Assembly (NCBI GenBank): GCA_029939535.1
Contig: JAOZST010000003.1
Location: forward strand, 1 to 52,860
Length of the DNA: 52,860 nt
Source of the DNA: NBML01 sp029939535
Lineage (GTDB): Bacteria > Desulfobacterota > Desulfobacteria > Desulfobacterales > Desulfobacteraceae
Direction: 5' to 3'
The number at the start of each line of letters is the position of its first letter. The stretch's first letter is position 1. The notes beneath the pieces are model-generated. The model was not told where the DNA came from. It was given only the letters and a program-made list of their open reading frames with translations, and made no database searches. Below are positions 1 to 6,865 of this stretch, in pieces. Position numbers and translations under genes: made by a program.

Positions 1-933
1 TTTCCCCTCTTTCATCCGCTTGTGGGACTCAATTAGCCCGGACATCAGATTTGGAAGATCTTCAGGCTTTGGGCAGATAAAATGAATGATCTCCTTTTGG
101 TAGGCAGCTGTTTGCCCGACATAATTCTGGCTGATGCGATAGTCGCTGTCTTTGAATCGAGGGTCAACAATCCGATTCTGAAGTTCTATCAGCCGGCCCT
201 TCTCGCAGAAGTCCTCTTTTTCGGCAAGCTCCAAAGATGTAATGAATTTTTCGGCTCGTGGGGCATTGGGCTTTATATGCTCAATTTCAAAGGATGACTT
301 TGTCTCTTTATTATACAGATAGCTTAGTGCCCGGCGAAGAAGCTCAGGAGGGTACGCGGTGACGATATCCTCACATCTTTTCCGCAGATCAACTGAATCC
401 ATTTTGGAAAGATTCTCTGTTTTTCTGATGATAGGACAGAAGGAGTGGGGACCGAGAAGGTTGTTGACAATGCGGTGTCGCTGGGATTTATCGCCATTCG
501 AAATGGTGTAATACTCCTTTGCCTCAAGTGCATCGACATAGTTACCCGAAGTAATGTCATCTATGGGCAGTTGTTTGCCGGTCAGGAACTCATAGAAAAA
601 CCAGATCCTTCGAGCATACTTTCCAGTAGGCTTGGATCTAATGTACTCAGTGAGTTCTGCCTGGGGAGTATGTTTAAAGATGAGGGCCAACAACCCCAGG
701 TTGATGCCGTCATATTTCAATGCAAACTCAAGATGGTCACCGATTTTTTCCCCGGGCCAGTACCTTATCGGGTATATGTCTTCTATTGCATTATTCTGGA
801 CTTTAGACTTGTGAGCCCCGGTAGACGATACAAATGAGGTATGCCAGTGAGGCAGCCCGGCTAGTTCTAAATTTTCGAGTAGATATGCATATCCTGCCGG
901 GCGAAATTTTAAAATGTTTATTTCCATAGGCAT
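1..933 (-). CDS. Fic family protein, N-terminal 311 residues (C-terminus off window)
   Basis: An open frame runs on the minus strand from an ATG at 933 (a second Met follows at 927) to the window edge without a stop. The readable part matches from memory the long Fic proteins whose N-terminal half includes a KSSFEIEHIKP-type segment (seen here about residues 200-212) and a following region reading KPEDLPNLMSGLIESHKRM just before the edge. In that family the HPFxxGNGR catalytic motif comes a few tens of residues later, so it lies outside the window and activity cannot be judged. Fic enzymes transfer AMP or another nucleotide part onto proteins; many are regulators or toxins. No antitoxin-like small gene is visible upstream within 400 bp. 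The frame is missed by searches that need both a start and a stop inside the window. Confidence 0.8.
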   Translation of the reverse strand, partial: MPMEINILKFRPAGYAYLLENLELAGLPHWHTSFVSSTGAHKSKVQNNAIEDIYPIRYWPGEKIGDHLEFALKYDGINLGLLALIFKHTPQAELTEYIRSKPTGKYARRIWFFYEFLTGKQLPIDDITSGNYVDALEAKEYYTISNGDKSQRHRIVNNLLGPHSFCPIIRKTENLSKMDSVDLRKRCEDIVTAYPPELLRRALSYLYNKETKSSFEIEHIKPNAPRAEKFITSLELAEKEDFCEKGRLIELQNRIVDPRFKDSDYRISQNYVGQTAAYQKEIIHFICPKPEDLPNLMSGLIESHKRMKEGK

Positions 934-1343
934 TTTCGTAAAATTATTATTATGCTGGTAATATGGTTATTTTTAGATAATTTGTCAACAAAACAATTAT
1001 GAGACACTATTTGTTTGGTAAAATAATTAGGATAAGAATTTAGCACTATCAACCTGGTCCAATTTTGCTGGGATTCTTTGGACAAAGTCAAGGATCACCA
1101 TGTGATCAGAACATCCATACCAGGGCCAGATGGGGAAAACTATTGCTGGTACCAGTGTGTACAGTGCAGGGAGGAAGACAAACCAGGAACATTGATGCTG
1201 TTTCCCTTGCCAGAGCCTGTGTGCTCAAGCAGCATTGGCAGCTGGAATTTTTCACCGGAAAGAAGTATCCATCCAGGCTGTGAAAAATCACCTTATTCAA
1301 AAGGGAATTGAAGTCCGGTAATGATCTGGTTTTAAATATACAG
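934..1343. other. Gene-poor gap with a possible degraded reading frame
   Basis: No convincing gene. On the plus strand between about 1078 and 1320 there are coding-like pieces in three different frames: a piece with DGENYCWYQCVQC, a piece with IDAVSLARACVLKQHW, and an end piece reading RKEVSIQAVKNHLIQKG that ends in TAA at about 1321. This could be a frameshifted relic, but no family was recognised and chance cannot be excluded. The part before 1050 is AT-rich and probably holds the Fic gene promoter. Confidence 0.25.
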
Positions 1344-2420
1344 TTAAAATCTGATTTTTTCTTTTTTTTCAGTATCCTTGGGGGAACAGATCCTTATCAG
1401 GCCGGGCATGACAGTATTGCGGCCACTGACTTTGGCTTTATACAGCATGGTATCTGCATCCTGGATAAATTTGTTCATATCTGCATTGGGGGAAAGTTCA
1501 GATACACCGAAGCTGGCTGTCACGCGAATACTGTTATTATTAAAAGCCAGGTTCAGATCTGCAATCTTAGACCTTAGGCGGTCAGCCAGTTCCATGGCCT
1601 TGATCTTGTCAGTTTCAGGAAGAATGGCAATGAACTCTTCTCCACCGTACCGGGCCAGAACATCCTCTTTTCTCATATTGTCTCTGACCAGATGGGATAT
1701 CTCCTTGAGCACATGATCCCCGCCAAGGTGGCCATGGGTGTCGTTTATTTTTTTAAAATAATCCAGGTCCAATATAAACAGGGACAACTTTGTTTCATGG
1801 CGGGAGGCGGCAGCAATATGCCTTTTGAGCTGGGAATCAAACTCCCTGCGGTTGTAGCATCCTGTTAGTGGATCAATAATGGCGGCATCTCTCAGCTTTT
1901 CAAATTTTATGAGTTTGGACAGAGCTGAGGCACATCCCTGGAGAATCAGGTTGATCACTTCATCATGGAAGGGGGTAATGTTTTTCTGGGGCAGCATATA
2001 AAGCCTTGAACAGCAGTTTTCTTCATTTAACTCATAGTGAACAAGGTTTTTCATGTTGAATTTTTCATGGTGCTCTCCCGGCTCAAAGGAATGATTCAGG
2101 TAATGAAGGCTTTTTTTGTTTTGTATATTGAAATCAGAAAGGATAATATTTTCAAGGGATTTTTTATACATCCTGGGATCAAGCCAGACATCAACGCCAG
2201 CATCTTTTTTTACAACAAAGGCAAAAAGGCGGTAACCAAGGATGTCTTTAAGGCAGACAGCCACTTCATTGATGATTTCCATTGAAGAAGTCTTTTTATT
2301 AAGGGCAATAATATGCCGGCCAAGTTTATTCTGGGCTGCTGTTTGTCTTGCAGTTGAACTGAAAACCAGGGATAAAAATGCGGATAAATTGTAGGTTATA
2401 CTTTTCAGAGTCTTTTTCAT
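1344..2420 (-). CDS. Diguanylate cyclase (GGDEF protein) with N-terminal GAF-like region
   Basis: A 358-residue protein. The last 180 residues form a GGDEF domain that makes the second messenger cyclic di-GMP from two GTP. The signature is GGEEF (residues 259-263), an active variant of GGDEF. An RKED sequence (250-253), five residues before it, fits the RxxD inhibitory site that binds product. Other GGDEF hallmarks are DPLTGCYNRREF and DLDYFKKINDTHGH. Residues about 40-170 look like a small-molecule-binding GAF-like fold, but this is weaker. There is no clear membrane segment beyond a mildly hydrophobic N-terminus, so it is probably cytoplasmic. The start is preceded by AGGAATA. A consensus sigma-54 promoter lies about 50 bp upstream, so expression should need an enhancer-binding activator. 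Confidence 0.93.
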   Translation of the reverse strand: MKKTLKSITYNLSAFLSLVFSSTARQTAAQNKLGRHIIALNKKTSSMEIINEVAVCLKDILGYRLFAFVVKKDAGVDVWLDPRMYKKSLENIILSDFNIQNKKSLHYLNHSFEPGEHHEKFNMKNLVHYELNEENCCSRLYMLPQKNITPFHDEVINLILQGCASALSKLIKFEKLRDAAIIDPLTGCYNRREFDSQLKRHIAAASRHETKLSLFILDLDYFKKINDTHGHLGGDHVLKEISHLVRDNMRKEDVLARYGGEEFIAILPETDKIKAMELADRLRSKIADLNLAFNNNSIRVTASFGVSELSPNADMNKFIQDADTMLYKAKVSGRNTVMPGLIRICSPKDTEKKEKIRF

Positions 2421-2470
2421 TCTTATTCCTTAATAGCCAAAGGGTACAGGTTGCTTTACTTAATGAATAA

Positions 2471-2486
2471 AGCAATAGGTGTGCCA
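2471..2486 (-). promoter_or_regulatory. Sigma-54 (RpoN) promoter of the diguanylate cyclase
   Basis: Read on the minus strand the bases are TGGCACACCTATTGCT, a full match to the TGGCAC-N5-TTGCW consensus with the required GG and GC dinucleotides ten bases apart. The expected start of transcription is near 2461, giving a leader of about 40 bases to the ATG at 2420. Confidence 0.8.
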
Positions 2487-2602
2487 GAATAAGAAAAAAT
2501 GTATATTATGTTTTATTTCAGGGAGTTAAATCAACTGATCTGGGATTTGATTTTTTGTACCCGGCAAATTTTTCATGCCGGCCTGGATGGATTGTCAAGG
2601 AT

Positions 2603-2630
2603 TTGACAGGCCTGTAAAAATGCCTGTCAA
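2603..2630. terminator. 9-bp inverted repeat downstream of the HD gene
   Basis: TTGACAGGC at 2603-2611 pairs with GCCTGTCAA at 2622-2630 across a 10-base loop. It sits after the HD-domain gene in its direction of transcription and could end that transcript, although no long T run follows. It is also about 150 bp upstream of the expected start of the sigma-54 transcript, a distance at which activator sites are found. Both readings are open. Confidence 0.4.
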
Positions 2631-2632
2631 TC

Positions 2633-2696
2633 AAATTAGCGAGCTATCGTTTGGGCTTTTAGCAATTAGCTAACGGCTAAATGCAAATTTCTATAC
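2633..2696 (-). repeat. Hairpin repeat element, copy A
   Basis: Read on the minus strand it begins GTATAGAAATTTGCATTTAG and ends in GCTAATTT, aligning along most of its length with copy B at 3329-3399 in the opposite orientation. It contains a short stem TTAGC/GCTAA. Copies A and B flank the HD-domain gene as inverted repeats. A third copy begins at 52828. Confidence 0.65.
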
Positions 2697-2727
2697 TGTC
2701 AAGTCATAATCCAGAGAGTCCGGGCGT

Positions 2728-3306
2728 TTATAGATTTCCTTTTAAACCGATTTCCTCTGCCACAGGCCTCATGCCCAGGATTACCTGGGTGATCAGCTCG
2801 GATAATTCCATATCTAGAAATTCTGCTCCTTTTTTAATGACTTCCCGGTCAACAGCAGCGGCAAAACGTTTGTCCTTGAATTTTTTATTTACCGATTTGG
2901 CCTTGATATCCAGGATGCTTTTAGAGGGCCTTACCAGGGCGGCACTGCCCACCAGGCCGGTAAGTTCATCAATGGCATATAGTGTTTTTTCCAGAAGAGT
3001 TTCAGGTTTTACATCTGTACAGATACCCCATCCATGGCTGATCACTGCCCTGATATACTCTTTGGGCCAGTTATGGGCTTCAAACAGCTCAATACATTTA
3101 ACACAATGCTGGTCAGGGTACATCTCATAATCCAGGTCATGGACCAGTCCAATAATTTTCCATTTTTCAACATCTTCTTTGAATTTTTCGGCAAAATGTC
3201 CCATAACAGATTCAACAGCCAGGGCATGGCGGATCAATCCATCTTTTTGATTGTATTTTTTCAGCAGTTTCAGAGCGTCGTCACGGGAGGGGATGTAGGT
3301 GTTCAT
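2728..3306 (-). CDS. HD-domain metal-dependent phosphohydrolase-like protein
   Basis: A 192-residue cytoplasmic protein. It shows the HD-domain pattern of metal ligands: an early His in RHALAVE, the HD pair in LVHDLDYEMYP, and later His residues around ISHGWG. Members of this family cleave phosphate esters in nucleotides or second messengers; the substrate here cannot be told. The start ATG at 3306 is preceded by GGAGT at good spacing. The gene stands alone on the minus strand, 307 bp before the cyclase gene, and is bracketed by two inverted copies of a hairpin repeat. A similar family arrangement is often annotated as HDIG-domain protein. Confidence 0.85.
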   Translation of the reverse strand: MNTYIPSRDDALKLLKKYNQKDGLIRHALAVESVMGHFAEKFKEDVEKWKIIGLVHDLDYEMYPDQHCVKCIELFEAHNWPKEYIRAVISHGWGICTDVKPETLLEKTLYAIDELTGLVGSAALVRPSKSILDIKAKSVNKKFKDKRFAAAVDREVIKKGAEFLDMELSELITQVILGMRPVAEEIGLKGNL

Positions 3307-3328
3307 AGTAACTCCTTTTAATTTAATC

Positions 3329-3399
3329 GTATAGGAATTTGCATTTAGCTGTTAGCCATTAGGCTTTAGCTAACAGCTCGCGTGATAGTGCGCTAATTT
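3329..3399 (+). repeat. Hairpin repeat element, copy B
   Basis: Begins GTATAGGAATTTGCATTTAG and ends GCGCTAATTT. It contains a perfect 10-bp stem, AGCTGTTAGC at 3347-3356 and GCTAACAGCT at 3369-3378, with a 12-base loop. It lies just upstream of the HD gene's ribosome binding site, in inverted orientation to copy A. Confidence 0.7.
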
Positions 3400-3420
3400 C
3401 ATTTTGTTCAATATAAATTA

Positions 3421-4293
3421 TTAATCCATAACAATAATTACCCGGCATTCCTTTAAAAAGGTATGCCGCTCTGTGGCTTTCTCAATTTTTTTTGTGTCGG
3501 CCATGCTAATAACAATGGAAGAGTTGTCATTGTCTGATTTTCTAAGCCCTTTGAATACAAGGGGATGGCTGCCTATTCGTTTGTTTTTCTTGGCTTCATC
3601 CATGGTAGGCACATAGGTAGTAACGCCGTATTGGACAGCAAATTCCCGGCTGATGAAAAGGGAAGAGTAAATTTCATTGCCCTTTTCGCTGATAATCGTT
3701 GGATAAAGGACCGGTTCAAGTTCAAGCCCCTGGGCATCAATGATCAGTCCGGTATAGGGGATATTGCCCATTCCTGTTGTTGAGAGCTGGGCCTTGTTTT
3801 TGGATTTTTCCATGTTTATTTTGGATATCTGCCGGATATCATCGGGCAGAACCAATTGAAGAAAGCCCCCGAAGATGCTGGTTTCTATCATCACTTCCAC
3901 ATCCAGGGCAGAGGTATAGTATTGTTTGACAATTAAGGCATCTCTGGCAGTTTTTTCAATGCCTGCCAGAATTATATCATTTTTTGAGGCATATTGGTCC
4001 ACAGTCAGGGTATTATGAATTTTCAGCTGCTTTAAAATTTCAATTATTTTTTTACTGGCATTTGCCCGGGCTGACCCAGGCACAGCCCCATGGGCATCTT
4101 CTTTGTTTTTTGTTGGACTTGCCTTGCCCAGTGCTGTGACTTTGCCTGTGCTCCAATTGATTTTCCCGTTATCAAAGGCAGTTATGCAATGATAGCTTTG
4201 AGGTCTCTCCTGGGCATATCCATGATTAATGGATACAAAAAATAAAATTGTAAAAAAAATAAGGACTGTTTTTTTGTGATGTGAGTAAATGAT
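3421..4293 (-). CDS. LPP20-like secreted protein, non-standard start codon
   Basis: The frame codes for about 290 residues. From a GTG at 4083 onward there are 220 residues, but the same frame continues upstream to a stop at 4306-4308 and encodes a clear signal peptide (basic HHKK, then a hydrophobic stretch, then a GYAQE-type cleavage region). It continues with a WSTGKVTALGKA...PGSARANASKK segment that resembles the conserved start of LPP20-type proteins, in which ARANA-like helices follow a conserved strand. This upstream part contains no ATG, GTG or TTG. The only candidates after a GGTAGGGA ribosome-binding-like stretch are ATC at 4293 and ATT at 4290. The role is unknown; it probably acts in the periplasm. 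It follows mobB by 28 bp on the same strand. Confidence 0.6.
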   Translation of the reverse strand: MIYSHHKKTVLIFFTILFFVSINHGYAQERPQSYHCITAFDNGKINWSTGKVTALGKASPTKNKEDAHGAVPGSARANASKKIIEILKQLKIHNTLTVDQYASKNDIILAGIEKTARDALIVKQYYTSALDVEVMIETSIFGGFLQLVLPDDIRQISKINMEKSKNKAQLSTTGMGNIPYTGLIIDAQGLELEPVLYPTIISEKGNEIYSSLFISREFAVQYGVTTYVPTMDEAKKNKRIGSHPLVFKGLRKSDNDNSSIVISMADTKKIEKATERHTFLKECRVIIVMD

Positions 4294-4306
4294 CTTTGTC
4301 CCTACC

Positions 4307-4334
4307 TAAGGAGTTAAAGAATTAAGGAGTTAAA
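4307..4334. repeat. 12-bp tandem repeat at the mobB / LPP20-like gene junction
   Basis: TAAGGAGTTAAA occurs at 4307-4318 and again at 4323-4334. One copy contains the end of mobB; the other lies exactly where the start region of the next gene should be, so the duplication may have displaced a normal start codon. Confidence 0.6.
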
Positions 4335-4816
4335 TAATTTTTTTCAATAAATGAGGCTATCTCCTTGACTTCATCCAATCCAAACATTGGTACATTTGGC
4401 TTAAAATTTGAGTCTGTGACAAAGGCGATCAAATTCGGGTCTTCCAGGCACATGGGCTCTTTATGATCACTGCTGGTTCTGAAGATTTCAATCTTGGTCA
4501 GGGGCTGTTTTTTAAATCCCTCTGCCAGTATGAGATCCATGTCGCCAAGAAAGGACCTCATTTTTTCCACATAGGGTCGAGTATCATCCTTAACCAGGGC
4601 GATTTTTGTATCGGTGATCACAAGGGTTGATCTGGCTCCGGCCTGTTTATGGCGCCAGCTGTCTTTCCCTTTTTTATCAAAATCAAACCCATCATGGGTG
4701 TGCTTGACTGATCCTATTTTATATCCCCAGCCATTCAATTCTGAAATCAGCTTTTCAAGGAGGGTGGTCTTTCCGGAATTGGATTTTCCTGCTATGGAGA
4801 TAATCTCTGGTTTCAT
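4322..4816 (-). CDS. mobB: Molybdopterin-guanine dinucleotide biosynthesis protein MobB
   Basis: A 164-residue GTP-binding protein. The Walker A motif GKSNSGKTT is at residues 10-18, followed by SVKHTHDGFDFDKKGKDSWR, the typical MobB region, and by LILAEGFKK. MobB helps MobA attach GMP to molybdopterin, giving the bis-MGD cofactor used by enzymes of the DMSO-reductase family, such as the one encoded at 35352-38144. The length is usual for stand-alone MobB. The gene is divergent from the shikimate kinase gene across a 216-bp gap and is followed closely by the LPP20-like gene. No mobA is seen in the window. Confidence 0.92.
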   Translation of the reverse strand: MKPEIISIAGKSNSGKTTLLEKLISELNGWGYKIGSVKHTHDGFDFDKKGKDSWRHKQAGARSTLVITDTKIALVKDDTRPYVEKMRSFLGDMDLILAEGFKKQPLTKIEIFRTSSDHKEPMCLEDPNLIAFVTDSNFKPNVPMFGLDEVKEIASFIEKNYLTP

Positions 4817-5032
4817 AGTCTTGTCTTTGCTTTCTCTGCTAGTATTAAAATCAAGTTCAGTTCAGATTGATTTATTATTTCTTAAAATAGTGTTGGAGTG
4901 TAAGAAAGTCAAGCCTGGGGATGGTCAAACAATGCTTTCTGCTTGCAATGAGCAACAAAGGGGAGTATTAATGTTTTAGTGTTCTATTTTTTGATAATAA
5001 GTGATTTAGAGCAGAAAATTAGGATAAAATTG

Positions 5033-5536
5033 ATGAAAATTAAAGAAAATCTTGCCTTGATCGGAATGCCGGCCGTGGGTAAGAGTACGGTTGGGGTGTT
5101 GCTGGCAAAAAAAATGGGATTTGACTTTCTGGATACTGATATTTTGATCCAGTCCCAGGAAAAAATGACCCTGGCCCAGATTATTTCAAAAACCGGGCTG
5201 GAACAATTCCTTGAAATTGAAGCAGCCCATTTGCTCAGCCTGAATTGTTCACAACATGTTCTGGCAACCGGCGGAAGTGTGATTTACAGGGAAAAAGCAA
5301 TGGTCCACCTTTCCAAAATAGCTAGTATTGTTTATCTTTTCATTGATTTGGATATCCTTATGACCCGTTTGTCAGATGTAACCGCAAGGGGGGTAGCCAT
5401 AAATCCCGGGAAAGGGATTGATGATCTTTACAAAGAAAGAACCCCTCTGTATGATAAATATTGTGATATTAAGATTGATTGCAAAACAATGACTCCCGGG
5501 CAGATTGTGACAGACCTGGGACACTATCTCCAATAA
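5033..5536 (+). CDS. aroK: Shikimate kinase
   Basis: A 167-residue P-loop kinase that phosphorylates shikimate in aromatic amino acid synthesis. It shows the loop GMPAVGKST, the DTD motif (FLDTDILIQ) that binds shikimate and Mg, ATGGSVIY in place of the usual GGG motif, an ARG in the lid region, and the LYKERTPLYDKYCD tail typical of the family. The ATG at 5033 is chosen because AGGA lies eight bases before it. An ATG at 4979 would add 18 residues with no family counterpart. The third glycine of the GGG motif is a serine, a mild oddity, so a related small-molecule kinase is possible. The regulator pseudogene follows after 16 bp. Confidence 0.82.
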   Translation: MKIKENLALIGMPAVGKSTVGVLLAKKMGFDFLDTDILIQSQEKMTLAQIISKTGLEQFLEIEAAHLLSLNCSQHVLATGGSVIYREKAMVHLSKIASIVYLFIDLDILMTRLSDVTARGVAINPGKGIDDLYKERTPLYDKYCDIKIDCKTMTPGQIVTDLGHYLQ

Positions 5537-5552
5537 ATACGGGGAGGACGCC

Positions 5553-6147
5553 ATGGGTGAGATGCTTTCCACAAAGCAGGTGGCTGAATTTTTAAATGTA
5601 AATGAAAAAATGGTTTATTCACTCATCAATGAAAAAGGCCTGCCTGCTTCCAAGGTTACCGGCAAGTGGCTCTTTCCCATTGACCTGGTCCGTCAATGGG
5701 TTGAGACGGGAATGGAAAATTATCCTGAAACAGAAAAATTGCCTCCCTATCATGGGCTGGTACTTATTGCCGGATCCAATGATTTGCTGCTGGATAAAGT
5801 TATTGCCCTTTTTAATCTTAAATATGAAGAACATATGGTCATGTTTGGCCTTACCGGCAGCATGGGAGGGCTTAAGGCCCTGCGCAGGAATCTCTGCCAT
5901 ATTGCCGCAAGCCACCTGGCAGCAGACAATCAGGATTATAATTTTCCCTTTATTCAGGATGAAATGATCCAGGTCCCTGCGGTGGGAACGCTTTGATCTG
6001 CTGATTCACAAAGACCGTTTTTTTGACCAGGGTATTCAACTCTTTCTTTCTTTATTAAAAGGCAGGAGCATCCAGAACGCTGCCCGGGAATACGGGGGAT
6101 ATGACCTGTCCATGAGCGGAAAAATGCTCTATCCGGAACAGGCATAA
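5553..6147 (+). pseudogene. HTH/excisionase-type regulator with substrate-binding domain, internal deletion
   Basis: The start (MGEMLSTKQVAEFLNV, after GGGGAGGA) encodes a MerR/excisionase-like helix-turn-helix. Next comes the first lobe of a periplasmic-binding-like domain (residues about 60-140), as in one-component regulators often linked to molybdate or tungstate. The frame ends at 5996. In a second frame, WERFDLLIHKDRFF...GGYDLSMSGKMLY runs to TAA at 6145, which is the normal C-terminal end of this family. The middle, roughly 100 residues with the NRxxGTR-type region, is missing. So the gene has lost an internal block and its frame. Its place near mobB fits a former molybdenum or tungsten role; that is inference. 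Confidence 0.75.
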
Positions 6148-6148
6148 A

Positions 6149-6853
6149 TTACCGCATGGCCATGGTCTGAACAGACCCCTCCACAATGGCTTTCAAGGCC
6201 AGCATCTCTTTGTCTGAGAAAAAATGGCTGTCCTCCTTGACAAAATCAGGCTCCAGAACATCAACATGCCTGGAACATTTTTGAAGCACATATTTTGAGG
6301 CCCCTTTTATTGTCTCTGCAATGTCGGCCATGATTTCTTCAGTAATAAAAGGCCGGGCACAGGTGGTACGAAATTCATAGGCCGGCGCTTTTTTCATTAT
6401 CAATTCAATACTGGCCTCAATTCTTCCCACATCCAAGTCTCCTTTGAATACCAGAGGATAGTTGGTAAGGTTGCTCTTGATATCCATGGCAATATAGTCA
6501 ACAAGTTTGTCCTCAATCAGGGTTTCCAGAATTTTTGGCCGGGTACCATTGCTGTCCAGTTTGATATTGTATCCCATTTTCCGCACTGCCCGGCAGAATT
6601 GTATCAGGTCCGGTTGCATTGTGGGCTCACCTCCTGTTATTGCAACGCCCTCCAGCATTCCTTTCCGTTTTTCAAGGAAAGAAAATATTTCATCCTGGTC
6701 ATAAAGGCTGCCGGCCCCTTTTACAGGGCCGGCAGCAAGATCTGGATTGTGGCAGTAGGGGCAGATAAAATTACACCCCGGGGTAAATACCACACATGCA
6801 ATGTTTCCCGGGAAATCAATCAGGGAATTTTTTTGAAATCCATTGATGTGCAT
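6149..6853 (-). CDS. nrdG: Anaerobic ribonucleotide reductase activating protein NrdG
   Basis: A 234-residue radical SAM enzyme that installs the glycyl radical on NrdD. The iron-sulfur cluster ligands are Cys27, Cys31 and Cys34 in CNFICPYC, followed by the GGEPTMQ motif that binds S-adenosylmethionine. It is transcribed after nrdD with a 12-bp gap. Its stop lies one base from the end of the convergent regulator pseudogene. Length and order fit the common nrdDG operon. Confidence 0.95.
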   Translation of the reverse strand: MHINGFQKNSLIDFPGNIACVVFTPGCNFICPYCHNPDLAAGPVKGAGSLYDQDEIFSFLEKRKGMLEGVAITGGEPTMQPDLIQFCRAVRKMGYNIKLDSNGTRPKILETLIEDKLVDYIAMDIKSNLTNYPLVFKGDLDVGRIEASIELIMKKAPAYEFRTTCARPFITEEIMADIAETIKGASKYVLQKCSRHVDVLEPDFVKEDSHFFSDKEMLALKAIVEGSVQTMAMR

Positions 6854-6865
6854 GAAAAATCCTTT

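Noticed and set aside
2633..3399. CRISPR array from the repeated elements
   Set aside because: The copies are inverted, imperfect and separated by a gene; there is no regular repeat-spacer order and no cas gene.
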